NCBI RefSeq assembly: GCF_001420995.1
Contig: NZ_CP012184.1
Location: 5,874,501 to 5,938,500, forward strand
Direction of reading: 5' to 3'
Source of the DNA: Pseudonocardia sp. EC080619-01
GTDB lineage: Bacteria; Actinomycetota; Actinomycetes; Mycobacteriales; Pseudonocardiaceae
Length of the DNA: 64,000 nt
Positions 34,568-42,923 of the stretch are shown piece by piece. The notes beneath the pieces are model-generated. The model saw only the letters and a program-made list of their open reading frames with translations. It made no database searches and was not told the DNA's origin. The translations under genes were made by a program, and so were the position numbers. Position 1 is the first letter of the stretch, and each line of letters starts with the position of its first letter.

Positions 34568-34999
34568 ATGCCGTCCGCCGACACCTCACCGACCCCCCGT
34601 GGCCGGCCGTTTCGTGAAGGCCTGCTCGCCCTCGATCCACCCCGGCTGCTCGGGTCACGCTGCACCGACTGCGGTGCCGCGGCCTTCCCCGCACGGACCT
34701 TCTGCCCGGCCTGCCGGACCGGGGTCGTCGCGCCCGCCGAGCTCTCGACGAGCGGGCGGGTGCACTCGTTCACCGTGGTGCGCCAGGCGCCCCCGGGTAC
34801 CGAGGTGCCCTACACGCTCGCCTGGGTCGACCTGCCCGCCGACGAGGTGCGCTTGATGGCACAGGTCGTCGGCATCGCGCCGGAGGGGGTCGAGCTGGAC
34901 ATGCCGGTCGACCTCGAGCTCACCGGTTTCGGCACCGCCGAGGACGGCACCGGGCTGGTCGGGTTCTGCTTCCGCGCCGTCGGGCAGGTGGCGCCGTGA
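34568..34999 (+). CDS. DUF35 OB-fold zinc-ribbon protein
   Basis: A 143-residue protein with a rubredoxin-like zinc ribbon (CTDCGAAAFPARTFCPAC, near residues 32-49) and a C-terminal OB fold (GRVHSFTVVRQAP, VGFCFRAVG). ATG 34568 has GGAGG at 5 bp. DUF35 proteins bind thiolase-like partners and position acyl-CoA substrates; the classic partner is an SCP-x/Ltp2-type thiolase. That partner is the next gene, overlapping by GTGA. Confidence 0.92.
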   Translation: MPSADTSPTPRGRPFREGLLALDPPRLLGSRCTDCGAAAFPARTFCPACRTGVVAPAELSTSGRVHSFTVVRQAPPGTEVPYTLAWVDLPADEVRLMAQVVGIAPEGVELDMPVDLELTGFGTAEDGTGLVGFCFRAVGQVAP

Positions 35000-36150
35000 G
35001 CCTCGCTCCCGCCCACGTCGCCGGTGCCGGCATGGTCCGCTTCGGCAAGTACCCGGCCGACGTCACGCTCGAGGCGATGGCGCTGGGGGCGGCGCGGGAG
35101 GCGCTCTCCGACGCCGGCGCCGATCTGGCGGCCGTCGAGGGCCTCTATGTCGGGCACGTCTTCGGCGGCCCCGTCGCCGGTCAGCGGATCGCCGCCCAGC
35201 TGGGCCTCGACGGCCGCCCGGTGTCCAACCACGAGAACTACTGCGCCAGCGGCGCCACCGCGATCCGTGAGGCCTGGGTCGCGCTCGCCGCGGGCCTGCA
35301 CGACGTGGCCCTGGTGATCGGCGTCGAGAAGATGACCGACCGTGTCGCCGGCGGGGTCCGTCCCGACCCTGGCGACCTCGACGCCGCCGTCGGCTACGTG
35401 ATGGCCGCCGGGCACGCGATGAGCGCTCGGCGCTACATGGCCGAGCACGGCGCCACCCGGGAACAGATCGCGGCGGTGGCGGTGAAGAACCACGCCCACT
35501 CCGTGCACAACCCGTGGGCGCAGTACCAGAAGCCCGTCACCCTGGAGCAGGTCCTGGGCGCGCGACCGATCGCCGAGCCGCTCGGCCTGCTGGACTGCAG
35601 CCCGATCTCCGACGGCGCGGCAGCGGTGCTGCTGTGCACCCCGGCGGGTCTGCGCAGGCTCGGGCTCGGCACCGGCGGCCCGCGGGTGCTCGGCGTCGGC
35701 CAAATCAGCGGCTCGGTGCAGACCGGCCTGGGTGATCTCAACGCCGAGGACGTCTCTCGCCGGGCGGGCGAGGAGGCCTGGCGGCTCTCCGGCGTCGGCC
35801 CGGCAGACATCGACCTCGTCGAGATGCACGACTGCTTCACGATCGCCGAGATCGTCCGGATGGAGGGGCTGGGCCTGGTGCCGCGCGGCCGCGGCGCCGC
35901 CTGGGCCGCGGAGGGGGTGACCGCACTCGGGGGCAGGTTGCCGGTCAACCCGAGCGGTGGGTTGCTCTCGCGCGGCCACCCCGTCGGCGCGACGGGTGCG
36001 GCGCAGGTCTGCGAGCTCACCTGGCAGCTGCGCGGCACCGCGGGTGGACGTCAGGTCGAGGGCGCACGGACGGGGCTGGCCTATTGCAAGGGCGGGACGG
36101 TCAACGGCACCGACGGCGGGTCGGTCACCACGGTGGTGATGACGGCATGA
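34996..36150 (+). CDS. Thiolase of the SCP-x / lipid-transfer type
   Basis: A 384-residue thiolase-fold enzyme. The nucleophile Cys is in NHENYCASGATA, a second conserved motif is EMHDCFTIAEI, and NPSGGLLSRGHPVGATG carries the catalytic His. GTG 34996 overlaps the DUF35 gene. With the DUF35 partner it may cleave a beta-ketoacyl-CoA, or act as a retro-aldolase like the Ltp2/DUF35 pair of steroid side-chain breakdown. The presence of both Cys and His favours thiolysis, but neither is proven. Confidence 0.9.
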   Translation: MSLAPAHVAGAGMVRFGKYPADVTLEAMALGAAREALSDAGADLAAVEGLYVGHVFGGPVAGQRIAAQLGLDGRPVSNHENYCASGATAIREAWVALAAGLHDVALVIGVEKMTDRVAGGVRPDPGDLDAAVGYVMAAGHAMSARRYMAEHGATREQIAAVAVKNHAHSVHNPWAQYQKPVTLEQVLGARPIAEPLGLLDCSPISDGAAAVLLCTPAGLRRLGLGTGGPRVLGVGQISGSVQTGLGDLNAEDVSRRAGEEAWRLSGVGPADIDLVEMHDCFTIAEIVRMEGLGLVPRGRGAAWAAEGVTALGGRLPVNPSGGLLSRGHPVGATGAAQVCELTWQLRGTAGGRQVEGARTGLAYCKGGTVNGTDGGSVTTVVMTA

Positions 36151-36656
36151 GCACCATCTCCCCCGCCGTCGTCCGCGGCGCGGGAACGCTGGTCCCCAGC
36201 GTCCGCGACGCGCTCGCCCGGGCCCGCCCCGCCGCCTCGGTCGCGGTCGTGGTCCCCCGGGTCCCGGCAACGATCCCGCTCGCCGAGCTGACCGACGACC
36301 GGCTCGACGAGGAGGTCGCCGGCCCGCTCGACGCCGTCCTCGCCGACGTGCAGGCGGTGCTCGGCGAGGTCGACCGGCTCGTGTTCGTCCTGCCGCACAC
36401 CCCGCTGATGGCCGTCGCGGGCGGCGCCGCTGCGTCGGCCGTCGCGAACGGGATCCTCTCGATGGCCCGCACGCTGGCCATCGAGCTCGCCCGGGACCGG
36501 GTGAGCGTCAACGTGGTGGCCCTCGACCCGGCCGCCCCGGCCGTCGCCGCGCTCGCCGCCCAGCTCACCGTCCTGGCGGGCGAGGGCGGCGACGCGGTCA
36601 CCGGCCAGGAGATCTACCTGACCGCAGGCACCGATCTGGGGAGGCTGCGCCCGTGA
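36147..36656 (+). CDS. Degenerate SDR-like protein
   Basis: A 169-residue protein. The second half (ASAVANGILSMARTLAIELA, RVSVNVVALDP, TGQEIYLTAG) clearly follows the SDR fold. However, the TGxxxGxG cofactor loop is missing and the YxxxK pair is replaced around ASAVANG. It is therefore probably a non-catalytic SDR paralogue or a partner subunit of the complete SDR that follows. Its start ATGA and its stop GTGA overlap both neighbours, which argues that it is a maintained gene rather than decay. Confidence 0.78.
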   Translation: MSTISPAVVRGAGTLVPSVRDALARARPAASVAVVVPRVPATIPLAELTDDRLDEEVAGPLDAVLADVQAVLGEVDRLVFVLPHTPLMAVAGGAAASAVANGILSMARTLAIELARDRVSVNVVALDPAAPAVAALAAQLTVLAGEGGDAVTGQEIYLTAGTDLGRLRP

Positions 36657-37390
36657 GCCCGACGGCACTGGTCACCGGAGGAGCAGGCGGCATCGGCCGG
36701 GCGGTCTGCGCACGTCTCGCGGCAGACGGGTTCACCGTGCTGCTCGCTGATCTCGACCCGGCGGCGGTGGCGACCACCGCCGCGGCGATCGGGCCCGGCG
36801 TCGAATCCTGCGTCCTGGACGTCACCGATGCGGGGTCGCGGCGGGCGGCGGTCGCCCGGGCCGACGCGCTGGGCGGGGCGGACCTGCTGGTCAACTGCGC
36901 GGGCGTGTTGCGGGACGCGCGGATCCACAAGCTGGACCCGGCGTTGTTCCGCGGCCTGATCGGGATCAACCTCGTGGGGCCGCTGGCACTGGCCAGGCTC
37001 GTCGCCGTAGGGATGGCAGAGCGTGGCCGGGGCTCGATCGTCAACGTCGCCTCGCGGGCCTGGCTGGGCACGTTCGGTTCGACCGCCTACTCCACCGCGA
37101 AGGGCGGCCTGGTCGGCGCGACCCGCTCCCTGGCACTCGAGCTGGGGCCACAGGGGATCACCGTCAACGCCGTGGCCCCTGGGTTCGTCGAGACCCCCAT
37201 GACCGGCGGGCTGCCACCGGAGATCCGCCGCCGGACCCTGGACGCGATCCCGGTCGGCCGGGCCGGGACACCTGAGGACGCCGCCGGCGCCGTCGCCTAC
37301 CTCGCAGCCGCCGGTTATGTCACCGGGCAGGTGCTCGTCGCATGCGGCGGCCGCAGCATCGGCTCCCCGTACTCGGAGGGTGGACAGTGA
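36653..37390 (+). CDS. Short-chain dehydrogenase/reductase
   Basis: A 245-residue SDR with TGGAGGIG (near residues 8-15), NCAG, and SRAWLGTFGSTAYSTAK carrying Tyr and Lys. GTG 36653 overlaps the degenerate SDR by 4 bp. In a cluster with a thiolase and acyl-CoA ligase it is likely a 3-hydroxyacyl-CoA or cyclic alcohol dehydrogenase. The preceding degenerate SDR may form a heteromer with it, as seen for some fatty-acid SDR pairs (inference). Confidence 0.92.
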   Translation: MSPTALVTGGAGGIGRAVCARLAADGFTVLLADLDPAAVATTAAAIGPGVESCVLDVTDAGSRRAAVARADALGGADLLVNCAGVLRDARIHKLDPALFRGLIGINLVGPLALARLVAVGMAERGRGSIVNVASRAWLGTFGSTAYSTAKGGLVGATRSLALELGPQGITVNAVAPGFVETPMTGGLPPEIRRRTLDAIPVGRAGTPEDAAGAVAYLAAAGYVTGQVLVACGGRSIGSPYSEGGQ

Positions 37391-38499
37391 AGGACGAGGA
37401 CGTGGTTTCCGACACGACGCGCGGCCCGCTGCACGGGATCCGGGTCGTCGAGTTCGCCGGGCTGGGCCCCGGCCCGTTCGCGGCGATGCTGCTCGCCGAC
37501 GCGGGCGCCGACGTGGTCCGGGTCGACCGGCCGGCGGGCCCGGTGGACGGCGGGGCACTGACTCGCGGCCGTCCGTGGGTCGGTCTGGACCTCAAGACCG
37601 ATGCCGGGCACCAGAGCGCCGTCGACCTGGTCCGGCGCGCCGACGTGCTGATCGAGGGCTTCCGGCCGGGGGTGATGGAACGGCTCGGCCTCGGCCCCGC
37701 CGAGTGCCTGGCTCTGAACCCGCGCCTGGTCTACGGCCGGATGACCGGATGGGGCCAGGAAGGCCCGCGGGCGCGCGAGGCCGGCCACGACATCAACTAC
37801 CTGGCCGTCACCGGTGCGCTGCGCTCCATCGCCCGCCGCGGTGAAGCCCCCGTCCCGCCGCTCAACTTGGTCGGCGACTACGGCGGTGGCGGGATGCTGC
37901 TCGCCTTCGGCATCACCACCGCGCTGCTCGAACGCGGCGGATCCGGACGCGGGCAGGTCGTCGACGCCGCCATGACCGACGGGATCAGCCTGCTCATGAC
38001 CGGGATCTGGAGCCGGGCCGCGCAAGGACGCTGGTCGGGTGAACCGGGCACCAACGACATCGACTCGGGCGCCCCGTTCTACGACGTCTATCCGACCGCC
38101 GACGACGAGTACATGGCGGTCGGTGCGATCGAGCCCCAGTTCTGGGCCCGGCTGCTCGACGGACTCGGTCTCGACCCGGCCGAGCTGCCCGGCCAGTGGG
38201 ACCGGGAACGCTGGCCCGAGCTGAAGAAGCACGTGGCGGCGGCCTTCGCCGGCCGCACCCGCGAGGAGTGGACCGCGGTGTTCGCCGCCCGCGACGCCTG
38301 CGTCACCCCTGTGCTGAGCATGGCCGAGGCGCCCGACGACCCGCAGATCGCCGCCCGCGGCACGCTGTGCCCGGGTCCCGGGGGACCGCAGCCTGCGCCC
38401 GCGCCGCGGCTGGACCGGACGCCGCTGCGCGTGCAGTCCCCCGCCCCCGCCGCCGAGGTCCTCGACCAGTGGGGTATCGACACCGGGGGGACCCGATGA
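37387..38499 (+). CDS. CaiB/BaiF-family CoA-transferase, racemase-like
   Basis: A 370-residue family III CoA-transferase fold: GIRVVEFAGLGPGPFAAMLLADAG, DLKTDAG, EGFRPGVMERLGLG and GHDINYLAVTGAL. The Asp of GHDINY with a following motif fits alpha-methylacyl-CoA racemases better than CoA-transferases. Such a racemase would process methyl-branched acyl-CoA before beta-oxidation. GTG 37387 overlaps the SDR stop as GTGA. This is consistent with a branched or terpenoid-like substrate. Confidence 0.87.
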   Translation: MKDEDVVSDTTRGPLHGIRVVEFAGLGPGPFAAMLLADAGADVVRVDRPAGPVDGGALTRGRPWVGLDLKTDAGHQSAVDLVRRADVLIEGFRPGVMERLGLGPAECLALNPRLVYGRMTGWGQEGPRAREAGHDINYLAVTGALRSIARRGEAPVPPLNLVGDYGGGGMLLAFGITTALLERGGSGRGQVVDAAMTDGISLLMTGIWSRAAQGRWSGEPGTNDIDSGAPFYDVYPTADDEYMAVGAIEPQFWARLLDGLGLDPAELPGQWDRERWPELKKHVAAAFAGRTREEWTAVFAARDACVTPVLSMAEAPDDPQIAARGTLCPGPGGPQPAPAPRLDRTPLRVQSPAPAAEVLDQWGIDTGGTR

Positions 38500-38526
38500 C
38501 CGCGGCGAGCCGGTCGGGACCGATCG

Positions 38527-38546
38527 ACCTGATAGATTATTCAGGT
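38527..38546. promoter_or_regulatory. Inverted repeat before the GntR gene (possible autoregulatory site)
   Basis: ACCTGA and TCAGGT form a perfect 6-bp inverted repeat around the AT-rich spacer TAGATTAT, 28 bp upstream of the GntR start codon. It differs from the TTGATACAA sites, so it may be a separate operator or a promoter element. Confidence 0.35.
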
Positions 38547-38573
38547 TCCGGCCGTCGACGGCGAGGAGAGAAC

Positions 38574-39248
38574 ATGCCCGCGCGGTCCACCACAGGGCGC
38601 GGGGTGCAGCGCCGGTCGATGGCAGTCGAGGTCGCCGAGCACATCCGATCGATGATCTTCGACGGTCGGCTCTCGGCCGAGCAGCGCATCCCCCAGGACG
38701 CGATCGCAGCCGAGCTCGGGGTCAGCCGCCTGCCGGTGCGCGAAGCGCTGATCACCCTCGAGACCGACGGGCTGGTCGCCGCCGAGCCGCACCGGGGGAC
38801 CTTCGTCGTCCCCATCCGCTCCGAGGACATCGAGGACCACTACCGGCTCTACGGTATGGCCCAGGGCCTCGCCTCCGCCGGTGCCGCGCGACGGATCACC
38901 GAACCGGTCCTGACCAGGCTCGACGAGCTGCACAGGAGGATGTCCAGCACTGACGACCCGGACCTGGTGCACGATCTGAACTGGGAGTTCCACTCCCTGA
39001 TCAACCACACCGGGGCGAGCAGGCGGACGCTGTCGGTGCTGCGCCAGCTCTCGCACAACCTCCCACGCGAGGTCTACGGCATCCCCCAGGCCGCGAGCCC
39101 GTCCGCGACGCGGCAGCACGCGGCGATCATCGAGGCGCTGCGGGCCCGCGACGGCGCCGCGGCCGACCATCTCAACCAGGAACACGCGCGCGCCGAGGGC
39201 GACGAGGTCGTCGCCGTCCTCAAGCGCAACGGGATCCTGTCGAACTGA
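38574..39248 (+). CDS. GntR-family transcriptional regulator, FadR/FCD type
   Basis: A 224-residue regulator. The N-terminal winged helix has MAVEVAEHIRSMIFDGRLSA, QDAIAAELGVSRLPVREAL and LETDGLVAAEPHRGTFV. The C-terminal all-helical FCD domain holds FHSLINHTGASRRTL, where His residues may bind a metal or ligand. Start ATG 38574 has GAGGAGAG at 4-5 bp. It probably binds the TTGATACAA-type sites near 34369, 34501 and 39287, which would make it the repressor of both arms (inference). Confidence 0.92.
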   Translation: MPARSTTGRGVQRRSMAVEVAEHIRSMIFDGRLSAEQRIPQDAIAAELGVSRLPVREALITLETDGLVAAEPHRGTFVVPIRSEDIEDHYRLYGMAQGLASAGAARRITEPVLTRLDELHRRMSSTDDPDLVHDLNWEFHSLINHTGASRRTLSVLRQLSHNLPREVYGIPQAASPSATRQHAAIIEALRARDGAAADHLNQEHARAEGDEVVAVLKRNGILSN

Positions 39249-39284
39249 TCGTCGGCGAGGCTGCGATACGGCGCCCGCCGACTT

Positions 39285-39298
39285 GATCAAAAATCAGA
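39285..39298. promoter_or_regulatory. Candidate GntR operator before the acyl-CoA ligase
   Basis: TTGATCAAAAATCAG begins at 39284-39285 and ends at 39298, and matches the right-hand site TTGTATCAAAGATCAG (34501-34516) except for one gap and one mismatch. It lies 13 bp ahead of the ligase ATG, so binding here would block that promoter. Confidence 0.5.
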
Positions 39299-39311
39299 AA
39301 CGGACTGTGCC

Positions 39312-40844
39312 ATGACGTCTGTTCCGACCACCCTGCCCGAAGTCATCGACCTGCGCGCCATCACCGACCCCGGCGGCGAGGCGGTCGTGGCACCTGAGGG
39401 TCGGGTGACCTGGTCCGAGCTCGCCGGCAAGGTCCGGGCCGTCGCCGACGGCCTGACCGCGGGCGGGGTACGACCCGGGCACCGGATCGGGGTGCTGCTG
39501 CCGAACGGCCTGCGCTGGATCGTCTCCGCGCTGGCCGTGCAACGGGCGGGAGCGACCGTCGTCCCGATCAACACCTGGTACCGCTCGACGGAGATCGCCC
39601 ACGTGCTCGACGAGGCCGCCATCGCCCTGGTGGTGGCCGACGAGTCGGTGTTCGGCCGCGACACCCTCACGGAGCTCGCCGCCGCGGGGCGGCCGAACAT
39701 CCTCGTCTGGCGGGCCGACGAGGCGCTGCCCGCGATCCCTGCGCCGGGCATCGGTGCGTCGTCCGCACCGGGCGCGCGTCCCGACGGCCTCGCCTACGTG
39801 CTGTTCACCAGCGGGTCGACGTCGCGGCCGAAGCCCGTGCCCCTGCGCCACGACCGCCTGCTCCGCAACGCGACGGAGATCGGACGTCGCCAGCACCTGG
39901 TCGCCGGGGACCGGCTGTGGATCTCCGCCCCGTTCTTCTTCGGCTACGGCTGTTCGAACGCGCTGCCGGTGGCTTTCCTGCACGGCGTCACCCTGTGTGT
40001 CGAGGAGCGGCCCGCTGGGGACACCTCGCTGGAGTTCATCGAGCGGGAGCGCTGCAGCGTCTACTACGGGTTCGGACCGACCACCCGGAACCTGCTGGCC
40101 GCCCCCGGGTTCGGCCGCTACGACATCTCAGCGCTACGGACCGGTACAACCGGTTTCACCCGCGAGGACCGGCGACTGGTCCTCGACGATCTCGGTGTCG
40201 CCGGGATCTGCAGCGTCTACGGGCTCACCGAGGCCTACGGCCACTCGACGATGACCGAGTCGGGTGACCCGCCCGAGGTCGTCCTGGGCACCGCAGGCCG
40301 GGTGCTCGACTCCCAGAAGATCCGGATCGTCGACGGTGAGGGCCGGACCGTGCCCGCCGGGGACTCCGGGGAGATCGAGCTGCGCGGCTGCGTGATCGAC
40401 GGCTACCTCGGCGACCCGGCACTCGGCGAGGGCGCGTTCCGCGCGGGCGGCTGGCTGCGTACCGGGGATCTCGGAACCCTCGACGCCGACGGACGGCTGC
40501 GGGTCGTCGGCCGGAGCAAGGAGCTGCTGAAGGTCAAGGGGATCAACATCGCGCCCGTCGAGGTCGAGGAGCTGCTGTGCAGCCATCCCGGCGTCGACCA
40601 GGCCTTCGTGGTCGGGATCGAGGACGACCTGGGCAGCGAGCAAATGGTCGCCGCGGTGATCCCCCGCGGCACACCGCCGCCCGACCTGGCCGCCCGGCTC
40701 GACACCCACGTCCGGGAGCGCGCGGCGAGCTACAAGGTCCCGGACCGCATCGAGCTCGTCGATCAGACCGACATCCCGCTCACCGACACCGGCAAGTTCA
40801 GCAAGCGGCTCCTGCGCGACAAGCTCTCCGGAGGTACCCCGTGA
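39312..40844 (+). CDS. AMP-dependent acyl-CoA synthetase/ligase
   Basis: A 510-residue adenylate-forming enzyme with FTSGSTSRPKPV (P-loop), YGLTEAYGH, LRTGDLG, and the C-terminal Lys in TDTGKFSK. It activates a carboxylic acid as its CoA thioester. An unusually weak ribosome site precedes ATG 39312. Its stop overlaps the SMP-30 gene as GTGA. It should start the CoA-bound part of the pathway for the acid made by the alcohol and aldehyde dehydrogenases. Confidence 0.93.
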   Translation: MTSVPTTLPEVIDLRAITDPGGEAVVAPEGRVTWSELAGKVRAVADGLTAGGVRPGHRIGVLLPNGLRWIVSALAVQRAGATVVPINTWYRSTEIAHVLDEAAIALVVADESVFGRDTLTELAAAGRPNILVWRADEALPAIPAPGIGASSAPGARPDGLAYVLFTSGSTSRPKPVPLRHDRLLRNATEIGRRQHLVAGDRLWISAPFFFGYGCSNALPVAFLHGVTLCVEERPAGDTSLEFIERERCSVYYGFGPTTRNLLAAPGFGRYDISALRTGTTGFTREDRRLVLDDLGVAGICSVYGLTEAYGHSTMTESGDPPEVVLGTAGRVLDSQKIRIVDGEGRTVPAGDSGEIELRGCVIDGYLGDPALGEGAFRAGGWLRTGDLGTLDADGRLRVVGRSKELLKVKGINIAPVEVEELLCSHPGVDQAFVVGIEDDLGSEQMVAAVIPRGTPPPDLAARLDTHVRERAASYKVPDRIELVDQTDIPLTDTGKFSKRLLRDKLSGGTP

Positions 40845-41692
40845 CCGTCACGACCACGACCCTGGCCGCGGGGGTCGGATTCACCGAGGGACCGCTGTGG
40901 ACCTCCGACGGGCGGCTCCTCGTCGTCGCGTTGTCGCGGGGTGCGGTGCTCGAGATCGGGCTCGACGGCGGCGTGAAGTCGAGCATCGATGTCGGTGGGG
41001 GCCCCAACGGGCTGGCCGAGGACGACCGTGGCGAGGTCTGGGTCGCCCAGAACGGGGGCGCGGTCCGGGCAAGCAGCTCGGAGCGGCCGGCCCGGCCGGG
41101 GCTCCAGCGCCTCGACGGGAACGGTGTCCGGGACGTGGCCGTGCCGGATGCGCAGGCCCCGAACGATCTCGCTCTCGGACCGGACGGCCGGATCTGGTTC
41201 ACCGACCCGGGTCCGCCCGGAGACACCGCGCACGGCCGCGTCTGCGCCCTGGATCGGGAGACAGGGGCCGTCGAGGTGGTTCTGGGCGGCCTCGATTTCC
41301 CCAACGGTCTCGCCTTCGCCGCGGACGAGCTCTACCTCGCTCAAACCTCTCTCGGCGTGGTCAGCCGGTATCGCTGGGAGGGCGGACGCCTGGTAACTAC
41401 CGGAGTCCCCCTGATGGTGCCGGAAGGTGGCCCTGACGGTCTGACTCTCGACGCGGAGGGGCGGATCTACGCCGCGGTTCCCGACGCGAACGCGGTGGTG
41501 GTGTTCGACCGGGACAGCGCAATCGTGGAAAAGATCGCGTTCGACGAACCCATGTTCCCGACCAATCTGTGCTTCGCCGGCCCGTCGCTGGACCTGCTGA
41601 TCGTCACCGCGGCGAAGGGTGGGCGGGTGCTCGTCTGCGAGCGCACCGCGACAAGCCCGGGCCGCTGTCCTCGCGACGCTGGCGCAGTCTGA
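40841..41692 (+). CDS. SMP-30/gluconolactonase-family protein
   Basis: A 283-residue six-bladed beta-propeller with the SMP-30 metal residues in FTEGPLW (Glu), PNDLALGPDG (Asn), and GPDGLTLDAEG (Asp). It likely hydrolyses a lactone. The C-terminus (CERTATSPGRCPRD) departs from the family's usual ending and runs into a gene-poor area, so the last 15 residues may come from a junction or frameshift. It is the last gene of the rightward arm. Confidence 0.86.
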   Translation: MTVTTTTLAAGVGFTEGPLWTSDGRLLVVALSRGAVLEIGLDGGVKSSIDVGGGPNGLAEDDRGEVWVAQNGGAVRASSSERPARPGLQRLDGNGVRDVAVPDAQAPNDLALGPDGRIWFTDPGPPGDTAHGRVCALDRETGAVEVVLGGLDFPNGLAFAADELYLAQTSLGVVSRYRWEGGRLVTTGVPLMVPEGGPDGLTLDAEGRIYAAVPDANAVVVFDRDSAIVEKIAFDEPMFPTNLCFAGPSLDLLIVTAAKGGRVLVCERTATSPGRCPRDAGAV

Positions 41693-42018
41693 ACGACGAC
41701 GACGTCGCCGTTTGCGTCGAAGTGGTCCCACTGCCGAGCGCGCTCTTGGTGGCAGTGCCCCGCCGTCCACCGGCCCCGCCACGTTCCCGTAGGCCTCGCG
41801 GGTCCTCGAGGTGTTCGGCGACAGGGGCTCGTCCGTGGGAGCGATCGGCTGGCCTCGGGCCCGCAGGTTCGCGTCCACTGCTGGCGAGTGCCGTGCGGCA
41901 GGCGTGGCCAGCGACGCCGTCCTGACGTCTGCGTGCTTGCCCGTCGATGCGCACACCTCGCGCACATCGACGAGCAAGATCGGACGGTGGCCCGGCCGCG
42001 GTAGGTGGTCTGTCGGCG
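41693..42018. other. Gene-free stretch after the degradation cluster
   Basis: No gene, repeat or RNA is visible. It separates the metabolic cluster from an accessory region. Its abrupt start after the unusual SMP-30 C-terminus makes it a candidate recombination junction. Confidence 0.4.
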
Positions 42019-42870
42019 CTACATGTCGAGGCCGCGTGCCGCTTTCGCGACGACCTCCTCCTCGGTCGGTGGGCTCGGTGGGTGGTGGCTGAGGCATTGC
42101 GGGACGCGGATGCGCTGGAAGCCGGTGCCCTCGGATGCGACATAGAATTGGCCAGCGTCAAGCCGCGAGATGTCGTCGACGCGCCCTCCCTTGGCTCTGG
42201 CCAGCTCCGTGGCCGCTGCGATCTGGGCGGAGGCGTTGAGGAAGCCATAGAACTGGGTCGCCGCGTTGCCCGAGACGCGGTTGTGCAGCCCCTTCGGTGC
42301 CTGGGTAGCGAAGATCAGCCCGAGCCCGTACTTCCTGGCCTGTGACGCGAGGGCGATGGTGCTCGCGGTGCAGGCGGTGTAGGCCCCTGACGAGGCGAAG
42401 TTCTGCGCCTCGTCCATGACGAACAGACCACCCAGTGGTCGGTCACCGGCGGGGTTGGCCTTGATCCAGGAGAACAGCGCCATCTGGAGCTGGTTGACGA
42501 AGCTCTCGCGCTGCGCCGCCGCCGGAAGACCGACGAAGCTGATCACCGATACGCGTGCTCGCCGGCCGGGCGCGGGGGTCAGGAGCACACCGGGATCGAG
42601 GGGTTCTCCCGATCTACCGAGCAGCGGATCGTTGATCATCGCGGCGCGCAGGGCGTCGGGCATCTCCGCGGCCAGCCGCGCTCCGTTGCGGAGGCTGGTC
42701 AGCCCGTCGGGCAGTTCCTCGAGCAACCCGATGAAGCCGCCGAGCGAACTCCCGCCGTTGCGTGCGAAGTAGTTGAGGGTCTCGCGCAGCTCCGCCTCAC
42801 CCTGCGAGTCCGGGTATGTCGGTGGCCACGTGTCATCAGTTCTGATCAGTGGTGCTAACGGCGTAGTGCC
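42019..42870 (-). pseudogene. 5'-truncated HerA-like/DUF853 ATPase
   Basis: The 3' part encodes Walker B in GLFVMDEAQNFASSGAY, an ATQAPKGLHNRVSG element and a typical C-terminus (EVVAKAARGLDM). Coding text extends upstream of the first possible start (TTG 42726) as TYPDSQGEAELRETLNYFAR and GGSSLGGFIGL, up to about 42870. There it dissolves just before the opposite-strand gene at 42924. The Walker A motif and roughly the first half of such ATPases are missing. It is therefore a C-terminal fragment. HerA-like ATPases move DNA, often in mobile or defence elements. Confidence 0.75.
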
Positions 42871-42923
42871 TGGCGGCGCTGAACGGCTGTCAGTTCCATA
42901 TCTGCGCGCTCGGAAGGCCCGAC

